Positions 1 to 6,781 are shown, counted from the stretch's first letter. The stretch: 38,285 bases of DNA from an uncultured Clostridia bacterium (GCA_947628615.1 CANRAO010000016.1:1-38285), one strand, 5' to 3'. Translations and numbers: made by a program. Notes: generated by a model not told the origin, from the letters alone.

Positions 1-73
1 GGTGTAGCTCAGTTGGTAGAGCAGCTGATTTGTAATCAGCAGGTCGGGGGTTCAAGTCCGTCCACCAGCTCCA
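1..73 (+). tRNA. tRNA-Thr (TGT), 5' end cut by window edge
   Basis: The anticodon arm CTGAT-TTGTAAT-CAG gives anticodon TGT, which reads ACA threonine codons. The 3' acceptor strand CACCAGC at 63-69 is followed by T70 and an encoded CCA at 71-73. Its 5' partner should be GCTGGTG, but the window opens at GGTG, so about three bases are missing. D-loop and T-loop motifs are present. A second copy of its last bases lies at 249-270 (see the hairpin-array element). Confidence 0.95.
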
Positions 74-270
74 TTTTGTGCTTATAAGGTCAATTAGGGT
101 TAATCTTATTCGGTTCATTTGCTGAGTTAGGACTTGAACCCTGAAAGTAATTTGAAAGGTTATCACCTTTCAAATGAAAGTTTTGCTTTGCAAAACTTTA
201 CGGCGAGGTCGCAGCGACTTTAGGAGCAAGACGCAGGTGCGCAGCACCGTCCGTCCACCAGCTCCATTTT
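56..270. repeat. Hairpin-array element inserted at tRNA-Thr 3' end, flanked by 22-bp direct repeats
   Basis: A perfect 22-bp direct repeat at 56-77 and 249-270 covers the T-arm end, acceptor strand, CCA and TTTT of the tRNA. After one mismatch both copies continue with TGCTT. Between them lies a row of different hairpins: 151-160/165-174 (10 bp, loop TATC), 177-186/190-199 (10 bp, loop TTT), 205-211/215-221 (7 bp with G-T pairs, loop CAG) and 236-240/244-248 (5 bp, loop GCA). The last hairpin ends at 248 and the second repeat starts at 249. The stretch 78-150 has no hairpin of this kind, but 130-140 is an inverted copy of the T-loop bases 49-59. No coding frame is seen. It resembles the element at 35554-35730. 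Confidence 0.7.
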
Positions 271-296
271 ATGCTTCAAATTCAATAATTTAATAC

Positions 297-381
297 GGAA
301 GAGTTCCCGAGTGGCCAAAGGGGGCAGACTGTAAATCTGTTGCTTTATGCTTCGGTGGTTCGAATCCACCCTCTTCCACCA
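297..381 (+). tRNA. tRNA-Tyr (GTA)
   Basis: An 85-nt class II tRNA. The acceptor GGAAGAG at 297-303 pairs with CTCTTCC at 371-377, followed by A378 and an encoded CCA at 379-381. The anticodon arm CAGA-CTGTAAA-TCTG gives anticodon GTA, which reads tyrosine codons. The long variable arm is as expected for bacterial tRNA-Tyr. A reverse-strand reading frame across it is a shadow. Confidence 0.96.
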
Positions 382-390
382 GCAACGATG

Positions 391-508
391 ACGTTGCATC
401 CATATCGCGTACTGAATTAGTATGCGATTTTTGTTTTATTCTCGCGTTAATATAAAGTGCAGAACTTAAAATCAACTGTAGGCAGTTAGTGTTTAGCATT
501 TGCAGAAC
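391..508. repeat. 118-bp direct repeat, copy A
   Basis: Copy A of an intergenic direct repeat. It matches 561-678 at about 108 of 118 positions with no gaps, and the offset is 170 bp. The differences are almost all transitions. No reading frame, hairpin or tRNA-like fold explains it. It starts 9 bp after the tRNA-Tyr CCA end. Confidence 0.85.
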
Positions 509-560
509 GTGAATTTTTATAACTCGCGTTTTTATTTTCAATAGAATTTGCAGTGCAGTA

Positions 561-678
561 ACGTTGCATCCACATCGCGTACTGAATTGGTATGTGATTT
601 TTGTTTTAGTCTTGCGTTAATATAAAGTGCAGAACTTAAAATTAACCGTAGGCAGTTGGCATTTAGCATTTGCAGAAC
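561..678. repeat. 118-bp direct repeat, copy B
   Basis: Copy B of the repeat at 391-508. It ends six bases before the Shine-Dalgarno of the gene at 699, so it forms that gene's upstream region. The 52 bp between the copies (509-560) are AT-rich with no recognised feature. Confidence 0.85.
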
Positions 679-698
679 AAAATGGAGGTGCAGAATAA

Positions 699-1793
699 AT
701 GGGAATTATGCCGAATTGTGATGTTGAAAATGTTATTTCTCTTTTTCACCGCCAAAAACCAATAAAATATACGCTCAAGGAAATTCGCTTGCAGGCTGAC
801 GACAGCAGATGGGTGATTTATGTCGATTTATCTGACGGAAAATATGTTATCAAGATTGCCTCAAATAATTTTACAACAGCAGAGAGGGTCAATGCGTGGG
901 CAGACCTGATTGAGGAATATGGAAAAATGGGATACTACAGTCCATGTTTATTGCTCAGTAAAAACGAAAATTACGCAGAGTGTGCTACATTTAAAGGCAA
1001 GAAATGTATAGTTTGGGAAGAGGAGTTTGCGAAATATAACTTCATATGCGATTTGGATAAGTCTGCTTATACAGATAAGAATAATCGGTATACCTATCAT
1101 GATGAACTTATTGCCTTCTTTGGAAAGGTGGGGGAAAAGCACTTTAAAGGCTTTCCCGGAAAATCAGGCTGGGTAAGATTAGAACCGTTCGGTCGTGGGG
1201 ATTCTGTTGACGAAATAACTGAATGTGTTCAGACTTTAGATGCCCTTGTAAAAAGCGACGCTCCGCATTACATTAAGCGCTGGCAGGAAATATTAAGGCT
1301 ATGGGAGCAAAATCAGAAGAAACTTCAGGAAGTATATCCTTTGCTGCCTACATCTGTTTTTCAGGGAGATTGGAGTGAGAGCAATCTTCTCCTTGACGAC
1401 AACGGACATTTTAAGGGCATAATCGACTATAATCTTGCAGGTGAAGATACGGTCCTGAACATTTTTATGTCTATGATATTCTTTGGCTTAAGCTATCAGC
1501 GGAAAAAATCATCAAGTCCTGATGATTTGCCGATTTTAAATGAAACAACACAAAACTCTGTTATTGAAATAATGCTGGAGACACTGAGAAGTTTTAAGAA
1601 ATACTATCGATTTACCGAAACAGAGGTTTGCGCTGCGCCTTTACTGTATAAATATATTATCAGTATTGAATACAGTGAGATCAAGGCGTTTAAGCAATAT
1701 TCAAAAAACGACAAAAAACTCAATCAACTTTTTGATTTTATGGAGAACGAGCTAAAAAGAGATAATATTGATTTTCGCAGTGCAATGCTTTGA
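699..1793 (+). CDS. Phosphotransferase of the APH/choline-kinase fold
   Basis: A 364-residue soluble protein of the aminoglycoside-phosphotransferase/choline-kinase fold. The Brenner-type catalytic motif is at residues 222-229 (QGDWSESN), with catalytic-base candidate Asp224 and metal ligand Asn229. A second acidic motif, IIDYNLAG, holds Asp243 as the DFG-like metal-binding Asp. The usual His before Gly-Asp is Gln here. The N-terminal half has a degenerate kinase small lobe (KYVIKIAS). GGAGGTG at 684-690 sits 8 nt before the ATG. No resistance subfamily can be assigned; small-molecule or homoserine-kinase-like activity is equally possible. It stands alone and ends at a strong terminator. Confidence 0.8.
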   Translation: MGIMPNCDVENVISLFHRQKPIKYTLKEIRLQADDSRWVIYVDLSDGKYVIKIASNNFTTAERVNAWADLIEEYGKMGYYSPCLLLSKNENYAECATFKGKKCIVWEEEFAKYNFICDLDKSAYTDKNNRYTYHDELIAFFGKVGEKHFKGFPGKSGWVRLEPFGRGDSVDEITECVQTLDALVKSDAPHYIKRWQEILRLWEQNQKKLQEVYPLLPTSVFQGDWSESNLLLDDNGHFKGIIDYNLAGEDTVLNIFMSMIFFGLSYQRKKSSSPDDLPILNETTQNSVIEIMLETLRSFKKYYRFTETEVCAAPLLYKYIISIEYSEIKAFKQYSKNDKKLNQLFDFMENELKRDNIDFRSAML

Positions 1794-1814
1794 TGTTGTA
1801 TTAGAATAAAAAAA

Positions 1815-1847
1815 TGAAAAAACCGCCCTGACAAAGGCGGTTTTTTC
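1815..1847. terminator. Bidirectional Rho-independent terminator
   Basis: Stem AAAACCGCC (1819-1827) pairs with GGCGGTTTT (1836-1844) over an 8-nt loop. It has a T-run on the plus side and an A-run that serves the minus strand, so it closes both the kinase-like gene and the convergent HTH gene. Confidence 0.9.
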
Positions 1848-1855
1848 TTACAAAA

Positions 1856-2188
1856 TTATATTTTTTCATTTTCAATATCCAACAACTTATCAATAGACAT
1901 TTGCATCTCAGGCTTGCTGCGGTATGCTGTAATAACGGCATTTTCATGCGGGGTTAAATAAGCATTTTTTGAAGGATTAGGTTCGTCAATCCAGCCCATA
2001 AGGTATCCCGGGTCGCATTTTAATATTTGTGAAAGTATAGAAACAGTTTGATGTTTTATGTTTTTTATTGTACCGCTTTCATACCTTTGAACGGTTGCAT
2101 CTGTTACATTTAACTTTTTTGCAACATCAGCAAGTTTAAGTCCTAAACTTTCACGGCGTTCTTTAATTCTTTTATTTATTGTTCCCAT
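1856..2188 (-). CDS. XRE-family repressor, cI-like
   Basis: A 110-residue DNA-binding protein. A helix-turn-helix of the XRE/cI type covers residues 5-60 (ADVAKKLNVTDATVQRYESG), followed by a short C-terminal segment with no protease or dimer domain that I recognise. AAGGAG lies 7 nt before the ATG. It is divergent from a second small HTH gene at 2337. That layout and the operator between them match a phage or ICE lysogeny switch, here without a visible integrase or structural genes. It is therefore a remnant, or a repurposed regulator. Confidence 0.88.
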   Translation of the reverse strand: MGTINKRIKERRESLGLKLADVAKKLNVTDATVQRYESGTIKNIKHQTVSILSQILKCDPGYLMGWIDEPNPSKNAYLTPHENAVITAYRSKPEMQMSIDKLLDIENEKI

Positions 2189-2210
2189 TTTTGCACTCCT
2201 TATATTATGT

Positions 2211-2239
2211 ATAATAACATAAACTTACTCACAATGCAA
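2211..2239 (-). promoter_or_regulatory. Promoter of the cI-like gene
   Basis: Read on the minus strand: -35 TTGCAT (2234-2239), 17-bp spacer, -10 TATTAT (2211-2216). It starts about 20 bp upstream of the ATG and faces away from the promoter at 2268. Confidence 0.6.
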
Positions 2240-2267
2240 GATAATTTGATAAATTTCTAAAAAAAGG

Positions 2268-2296
2268 TTGACATTATGATAGTAAGATGTTACAAT
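2268..2296 (+). promoter_or_regulatory. Promoter of the cro-like gene
   Basis: TTGACA at 2268-2273, 17-bp spacer, TACAAT at 2291-2296. This is a near-consensus sigma-A promoter reading into the gene at 2337. Confidence 0.85.
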
Positions 2297-2315
2297 AATT
2301 ACGTGATACGTAATT
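2297..2315. promoter_or_regulatory. Operator-like inverted repeat next to the cro-like promoter
   Basis: A perfect 7-bp inverted repeat AATTACG-TGATA-CGTAATT lies directly after the -10 box, over the expected transcription start. A protein bound here would block the promoter at 2268. The adjacent cI-like or cro-like protein is the obvious ligand, by inference from position. Confidence 0.7.
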
Positions 2316-2336
2316 ATAGCAAAGGAGCAATATCTT

Positions 2337-2573
2337 ATGTACGAGTTGAAAACAGATGTTATTTCATTAAAAAAGATAATGGTTGAAAAAGGCTATAAAA
2401 ATGCAAAAGAACTTTCTAAGAAAAGCGGTATAAATACTTCATTATTAGAAAAGATTTTAAATGGAGAAATACAGCCGTCAACATATATTATGTGTAAATT
2501 AGTTGTTGCACTTGAAATTGATCCGAATATTGCAAGTAATATTTTTTTTAGTCCAGACTTACGTAATAAGTAA
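2337..2573 (+). CDS. Small XRE-type HTH protein, cro-like
   Basis: A 78-residue protein that is essentially one helix-turn-helix domain of the 'transcriptional regulator/Cro-CI' type (NAKELSKKSGINTSLLEKILNG at about residues 21-42). Start chosen at ATG 2337, with AAAGGAG nine bases upstream. It is divergent from the cI-like gene and shares the operator at 2297-2315. No phage gene follows it, only about 540 bp without a normal gene, so its target outside this switch is unknown. Confidence 0.85.
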   Translation: MYELKTDVISLKKIMVEKGYKNAKELSKKSGINTSLLEKILNGEIQPSTYIMCKLVVALEIDPNIASNIFFSPDLRNK

Positions 2574-2850
2574 CTTAAAACCAAGATAAAAAAATTGAAG
2601 CAAGTAATATTATAACAATCGTGGGTTCGGCTTATCACCTCATTTGTATTATTTTATATAATTTTGATTAATATACATTAGTAATATTTATTCTATAGAT
2701 TCCTACTTTTCTTCAAAACAAATAACGCCATACATATTTAAGACTTATTTTAGGGATGTAAATAAGCTAATCATTAAACGTTATGACAATAAAAATAAAA
2801 AAGTAGAATTAATATTTCAATGGCAAATTAGATATTGATAAGCTGATAGG
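2574..2850. other. Intergenic, no gene seen
   Basis: AT-rich sequence with stop codons in all frames and no convincing promoter, hairpin or repeat. It may be decayed accessory DNA linked to the neighbouring HTH pair. Confidence 0.5.
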
Positions 2851-3027
2851 GTTGGGAGCAGCTTATGAGAACTGCTATGGGATTGTCACTCATTATGTAC
2901 GGCTAATAGGCGGTAGTTTTTTATTCCTTAACTGCCGCTTTTATACCGTACACATTTATTCAGATCTTTAAATTAAAAATTAATAAACACAGAAAGGACA
3001 GCTCATATTATGAACTGTCCTTTTGTT
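2851..3027 (+). ncRNA. Candidate structured RNA with a 13-residue micro-ORF and terminator
   Basis: GGGAG at 2854-2858 lies six bases before ATG 2865, which opens a 13-codon frame (MRTAMGLSLIMYG, stop TAA ending at 2906). The frame runs into a long hairpin: outer stem TGTACGG (2896-2902) with CCGTACA (2946-2952), and inner 11-bp stem 2908-2918 with 2930-2940. A second strong hairpin, GACAGCTCATA/TATGAACTGTC at about 2996-3019 followed by TTTTGTTTT, is a terminator. No known RNA family is recognised. It could be a leader, a small RNA or a remnant. Confidence 0.35.
2993..3027 (+). terminator. Rho-independent terminator
   Basis: AAAGGACAG (2993-3001) pairs with CTGTCCTTT (3015-3023). The pairing continues inward with one mismatch, and a T-rich tail follows. 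Confidence 0.75.
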
Positions 3028-3091
3028 TTCACTAATAACATAATGAACTATTTTTTTCATATACATAAAGTAATCCGAATACCCGAGAATA

Positions 3092-3111
3092 ATCCTCGCA
3101 TAAGCGAGGAT
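3092..3111 (-). terminator. Hairpin after the N/Q-rich gene
   Basis: ATCCTCGC-ATAA-GCGAGGAT is a perfect 8-bp hairpin 4 bp past the stop codon of the minus-strand gene at 3116-3277. The tail on that strand (ATTATTCTCG) is only weakly T-rich. Confidence 0.55.
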
Positions 3112-3115
3112 AAGA

Positions 3116-3277
3116 TTAATTGCAGCCCGGGCCGTTTTGTCTTTCACGGTTGTCGTAATTATTCTGATTTGAGTTAGACCACTGATTATTTTCAGACTTC
3201 TTATTTTTGCTTTGGTTCTGGTTTTTGTTCTGACTCTGATTTTGGTTTTTATTCTGATTTTGATTTTTTTCAGACAT
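3116..3277 (-). CDS. Small N/Q/K-rich low-complexity protein
   Basis: A 53-residue protein made almost entirely of Asn, Gln, Lys and Ser (repeats of the type NQNQNKNQ), ending in a short tail GPGCN with the only Cys. The start was set at ATG 3277 because AAAGGAGGGAT lies just before it; the open frame extends further upstream without a ribosome site. No signal peptide or membrane segment is present. Small Asn/Gln-rich proteins of this sort occur in clostridia, but I know no function. It is likely disordered and hydrophilic. Confidence 0.7.
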   Translation of the reverse strand: MSEKNQNQNKNQNQSQNKNQNQSKNKKSENNQWSNSNQNNYDNRERQNGPGCN

Positions 3278-3418
3278 TTTTATCCCTCCTTTGCTGTTAA
3301 TAGTTTTAGCAATAAAGAAAAAAATATACATAAATTTTATTAATTTTAACAGGCGAAAAAACTTTTCATATAATAAAAGGGAAGTAAAAACAAAACTACA
3401 AGCATTTAAAAATAGTGA

Positions 3419-3456
3419 AAGGAGGATTGCTCTTAACTGAGCAATATACAGTAATG
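3419..3456 (+). promoter_or_regulatory. Shine-Dalgarno and ATG separated by a hairpin
   Basis: AGGAGG at 3420-3425 is followed at once by a 7-bp hairpin, ATTGCTC-TTAACT-GAGCAAT (3426-3445), then eight bases and ATG 3454. The linear distance of 28 nt is too long for initiation, but if the hairpin is looped out the effective spacing is 8 nt. The alternatives GTG 3415 and TTG 3427 are not placed well for this site. Phage T4 gene 38 is a known precedent for a folded spacer. Confidence 0.6.
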
Positions 3457-4119
3457 GGAATAAAGTACAACAAATCATTAGGTAAAAGGCTTGCTGATTT
3501 TAGCACAAAATATTACAATCCTCCGCTAAACACAGCGTCGAGAGGTCAGTGTGTATGGTACACTCAAGGTCGTGCAGATGAAAAGACAGGTGTATATATA
3601 GGTGCAAGGGGAAACGGCAGAGATGTTTATGAAAGCTGTAAAAAAGATGGTTTTCAGGTATCAAAGTATCCGAAAACGAATTCGATAGCGTGTTATAACG
3701 GCGGCACATATGGCCATGTAAGGTATGTAGAGTATGTAATAGCCGACAATGTATATTACACAGAGTCAAACGAGAATTCTGATAATATTCTTAACGCAAC
3801 GGATGGAATACTAAAAAAGATGTCTCTGACAAACTGGATGAACCAGCCGAATCTTCAGGGACACGTAGTTGTCAAGAAAGAGAAGCTGATAAACTTCAAG
3901 GTAACAACTGCGAACAAGAAGATAGGTCTTTATAAGTCGAGCAATACTAAAAAGAAGAGCAGAGTAAAATTGGTTAAAGCAGACACTGTAAAGGCAGTAG
4001 CAGGAAGCGGAAAAATAAAAAACGGAAGGGATATAGTAAAGGTATTATACGACAATCGATATTACTGGGCGATAAGAACGACAAAAGCTAAGATAAAGCA
4101 GTTAAAAAGAGTAAAATGA
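3454..4119 (+). CDS. CHAP-domain peptidoglycan hydrolase-like protein
   Basis: A 221-residue protein with an N-terminal CHAP amidase/endopeptidase domain: catalytic Cys33 in RGQCVWYTQGR, His88 in YGHVRYVE, and an acidic partner near Glu104 (YTESN). The C-terminal third is Lys-rich, with short beta-like repeats like an SH3-type wall-binding segment (IGLYKSSN, YYWAIRTT). There is no signal peptide, which is usual for phage endolysins and unusual for host autolysins. Together with the nearby cI/cro pair this suggests prophage origin, but no holin is adjacent. Start ATG 3454 was chosen because of the looped Shine-Dalgarno; an upstream GTG at 3415 would add 13 residues. Confidence 0.8.
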   Translation: MGIKYNKSLGKRLADFSTKYYNPPLNTASRGQCVWYTQGRADEKTGVYIGARGNGRDVYESCKKDGFQVSKYPKTNSIACYNGGTYGHVRYVEYVIADNVYYTESNENSDNILNATDGILKKMSLTNWMNQPNLQGHVVVKKEKLINFKVTTANKKIGLYKSSNTKKKSRVKLVKADTVKAVAGSGKIKNGRDIVKVLYDNRYYWAIRTTKAKIKQLKRVK

Positions 4120-4126
4120 TAAAACG

Positions 4127-4158
4127 ACCCGATAGTGAAAACTGTCGGGTTTACTTTT
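4127..4158 (+). terminator. Rho-independent terminator
   Basis: ACCCGATAGT-GAAA-ACTGTCGGGT is a 10-bp stem with a stable GAAA tetraloop, followed by TTACTTTTTTT. Confidence 0.88.
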
Positions 4159-4264
4159 TTTAATAAAACATATAAAATTAATTTAACTGATATTAAATAG
4201 CACACAAAATCGGGTAAGTTTAAAATCCAAGTGATATTATGTTATCAGACAGGAGGAAAACACA

Positions 4265-5161
4265 GTGGACTGGATAACAGGTATAAGAAGTGCAATAGAT
4301 TACATTGAGGAAAACCTAACCGAAAAGCTGGATATAAACGATATTGCAGGCAGAAGCTTTTCATCGCCTTATCATTTTCAAAGGGTGTTTGGCATTTTAT
4401 GCGGTTACACTGTCGGCGAATATATCAGATACCGCAGGCTTACACTGGCAGGTGCAGAGATAAGCGGAGGTGCTAAGGTAATAGATACAGCAATCAAATA
4501 TGGTTATGAAAGTCCTGACAGCTTTACAAGAGCGTTTGTTAGGTTTCACGGCATAACGCCGTCGCAGGCAAAGAAAAGAAACGCTGACTTAAAGTCGTTT
4601 TCCCGAATGTCTATAAAAATTTCACTGGAGGGCGGAAAAATGTTAAATTACAAAATTGTAAACAAGCCGAGTATGATAATAACAGGTCTTAAAAAACACT
4701 TTGAGGGAGAATCCGGCGACAGGTATAATCAACAGCACGATTTTATGGTTGACGGCGGTACGAGATTCATAAGATACGCATTGCAGGGAATGGCGAACGA
4801 CTGTGAGACAGAATACTGCGTTATTTCAGATATTGCCGACAGCGGTTATTTATTTACTATCGGTGCGGTCATACCCGAATATTTTAACAGCCACCTTGAA
4901 AAGACGGCAGGTAAATACGCCGAACTGTTAAGCGTTATAAAAGTACCCGAGCATCTGTATGTTCAGGTTGAAACGGAGCGTGGAACGAACTGCTTAAACG
5001 AGCATCTTGATTTGCGTAAAAGGCTCATAAACGAGTGGCTGACGACTTCTCCTTATATTATTTCAGACGCACCTGAAATAACCGTTATTCACTTATTCAG
5101 CGAAAACAAAAACGACAGCTATGTGGAGTTACTGATTCCGATAGAGAAGGATAAGGTATAA
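4265..5161 (+). CDS. AraC-family regulator with GyrI-like effector domain
   Basis: A 298-residue regulator. The N-terminal 105 residues form the double helix-turn-helix of AraC proteins (LDINDIAGRSFSSPYHFQRVF, then DTAIKYGYESPDSFTRAFVRF). Residues about 125-298 form a GyrI-like/bacterial effector-binding domain that usually binds small hydrophobic drugs or metabolites. Start GTG 4265 is preceded by AGGAGG. It lies upstream of a TetR-ABC exporter operon but is separated from it by its own terminator and a promoter, so it may sense the same class of toxic compound without being co-transcribed. Confidence 0.9.
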   Translation: MDWITGIRSAIDYIEENLTEKLDINDIAGRSFSSPYHFQRVFGILCGYTVGEYIRYRRLTLAGAEISGGAKVIDTAIKYGYESPDSFTRAFVRFHGITPSQAKKRNADLKSFSRMSIKISLEGGKMLNYKIVNKPSMIITGLKKHFEGESGDRYNQQHDFMVDGGTRFIRYALQGMANDCETEYCVISDIADSGYLFTIGAVIPEYFNSHLEKTAGKYAELLSVIKVPEHLYVQVETERGTNCLNEHLDLRKRLINEWLTTSPYIISDAPEITVIHLFSENKNDSYVELLIPIEKDKV

Positions 5162-5167
5162 TCAATG

Positions 5168-5199
5168 CCGCAGAGGAGTTTCTCTGCGGTTATTTTTTT
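5168..5199 (+). terminator. Rho-independent terminator
   Basis: CCGCAGAG (5168-5175), loop GAGTTT, CTCTGCGG (5182-5189), followed by TTATTTTTTT. Confidence 0.9.
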
Positions 5200-5214
5200 G
5201 TTATAAAATTTCTC

Positions 5215-5243
5215 TTGACAAAAGCTTTATTATAATGTAATAT
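5215..5243 (+). promoter_or_regulatory. Promoter of the TetR-ABC operon
   Basis: TTGACA at 5215-5220, 17-bp spacer, TAATAT at 5238-5243. It reads into the tetR-like gene at 5286. Confidence 0.8.
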
Positions 5244-5252
5244 AACAACTGA

Positions 5253-5272
5253 TATATAACAAATGTTATATA
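5253..5272. promoter_or_regulatory. TetR-type operator
   Basis: A 20-bp perfect palindrome, TATATAACA-AA-TGTTATATA, begins 9 bp after the -10 box and covers the transcription start. A related half-site (TATAACAACTG) overlaps the -10 region. Position and symmetry suggest autoregulation by the TetR protein encoded just downstream. Confidence 0.75.
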
Positions 5273-5285
5273 AAGAGGTGATAAA

Positions 5286-5858
5286 ATGCCGCCTAAGGTC
5301 AAGGTTACTAAAGAGGATATTGTTTCGGCTTCTATTGATATTATACGGAGGTACGGAGCAGAAGGACTGAATGCAAGGTCTATAGCAGATAAACTGGGTT
5401 GTTCCACCCAGCCGATTTACAGTAATTATTCCACTATGGAAAAGTTGAAAGCAGATGTTATAAAATATGCAGGTGTGATTTATCAGGAGTACAATAAACG
5501 TGCAGTAAAAGACGCTGATTATCCTGCTTATAAAGCAATAGGAATGTACTATATCCGCTTTGCAAAAGAGGAGAGGGAATTGTTTAAACTTCTTTTTATG
5601 CGTGATCGTTCAAAGGAAAAAATGCAAATTAATAAAGAGGAGTTTGCAGATATAATTGATCTTGTATCTCAAAGCATAGGGATAAGCAAGGACGAGGCTT
5701 ATCTTTTTCATACAGAGATGTGGATATACGTTCACGGAATAGCGGTAATGATTGTAACTTCATTTTTAGATTGGGATACTGAAACTATAAGTCAAATGCT
5801 AACAGATGTATATCAAGGATTGAAAATAACATATCAGAATAGGAGGACACATAAATGA
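5286..5858 (+). CDS. TetR/AcrR-family repressor
   Basis: A 190-residue TetR-family protein. The N-terminal helix-turn-helix covers residues 8-55 (TKEDIVSASIDIIRRYG, then RSIADKLGCSTQPIYSNYSTM); the rest is the helical ligand/dimer domain of the WHG type. GAGGTG precedes the ATG. Its stop overlaps the ABC ATPase start in ATGA, so regulator, ATPase and permease are translationally coupled. It most likely represses its own operon through the palindrome at 5253-5272 and is released by an exported compound. Confidence 0.92.
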   Translation: MPPKVKVTKEDIVSASIDIIRRYGAEGLNARSIADKLGCSTQPIYSNYSTMEKLKADVIKYAGVIYQEYNKRAVKDADYPAYKAIGMYYIRFAKEERELFKLLFMRDRSKEKMQINKEEFADIIDLVSQSIGISKDEAYLFHTEMWIYVHGIAVMIVTSFLDWDTETISQMLTDVYQGLKITYQNRRTHK

Positions 5859-6781
5859 ACGTTATTGAAATAAATGGGTTGACCAAAAAGTTCAAAGACA
5901 TTACCGCAGTTAAGGATTTGAGTTTCAAAGTTAAAGAGGGAGAGCTTTTTGCGTTTTTGGGATTAAACGGAGCAGGCAAGAGTACGACTATCTCAATAAT
6001 GTGCGGTCAGTTGGAAAAGGATAAGGGCAAGGTTATTATCGACGGAGCTGACCTTGACAGCAATGTTGACAGGATCAAAAGCGAGTTGGGAGTTGTTTTT
6101 CAGAACTCTGTTTTGGATAAGGCTTTGACGGTGAAAGATAATTTGCAGAGCCGGGCGGCTCTTTACGGAATAACTGGTAAAAAGTTTAAGCAAAAACTAA
6201 GAGAGCTTTCTGAACTTCTGGAATTTGAGGACTTGCTCAAACGTACAGTCGGCAAGCTGTCGGGCGGTCAGCGGAGGAGGATCGATATAGCTAGGGCATT
6301 GATTCACAGCCCGAAAATTCTTATTCTTGATGAGCCTACCACAGGTCTTGATCCGCAGACTAGAAAAACTCTTTGGAATGTTATTTCACAACTTAAAAAA
6401 GAAAATAAAATGACTGTATTTCTTACTACCCATTATATGGAGGAGGCTTCCGACGCAGATTACGTTGTAATTTTAGACAACGGAGAAATTGCCGCAGAGG
6501 GTACGCCTTTGCAGTTAAAGAATACATATACGGGGGATTTTATCACGCTTTATAATTCGACAAAAGAGCAGGTTGATATGTTAGGAATGAAATATGAAAC
6601 GGTTCGTGATGGTTTTCGCATAGCTGTACCGAACACAGAAATTGCTACCGAATTGATAGTCAAATATCCTGATGTATTCAAAGACTATGAAATATTAAAG
6701 GGTAAAATGGACGATGTGTTTCTTGCGGTAACAGGCAAGAAACTAACGGAGTTGGAAAACACCTCAAAGGGGGAAATATAA
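5855..6781 (+). CDS. ABC exporter ATPase, DrrA-type
   Basis: A 308-residue nucleotide-binding subunit. Walker A is at 36-44 (GLNGAGKST), the Q-loop at about 83 (VFQNSVLD), signature LSGGQ at 135-139, Walker B ILILDE at 155-160 and the switch His193 (TTHYMEEA). The C-terminal extension (DUF4162 type) ends with MDDVFLAVTGK, as in DrrA-like drug or antibiotic exporters. It overlaps the TetR gene by 4 bp and abuts the permease gene at 6782, so it forms one ABC-2 type exporter with it. Its substrate cannot be read from sequence. Confidence 0.95.
   Translation: MNVIEINGLTKKFKDITAVKDLSFKVKEGELFAFLGLNGAGKSTTISIMCGQLEKDKGKVIIDGADLDSNVDRIKSELGVVFQNSVLDKALTVKDNLQSRAALYGITGKKFKQKLRELSELLEFEDLLKRTVGKLSGGQRRRIDIARALIHSPKILILDEPTTGLDPQTRKTLWNVISQLKKENKMTVFLTTHYMEEASDADYVVILDNGEIAAEGTPLQLKNTYTGDFITLYNSTKEQVDMLGMKYETVRDGFRIAVPNTEIATELIVKYPDVFKDYEILKGKMDDVFLAVTGKKLTELENTSKGEI

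Noticed and set aside
290-541. Open frame on the minus strand across tRNA-Tyr
   Set aside because: It overlaps a clear tRNA and has no ribosome site; the peptide is the translated tRNA.
3415-3453. GTG start for the CHAP gene
   Set aside because: No Shine-Dalgarno precedes it. AGGAGG lies after it, so ATG 3454 with the looped spacer explains the sequence better, though not with certainty.
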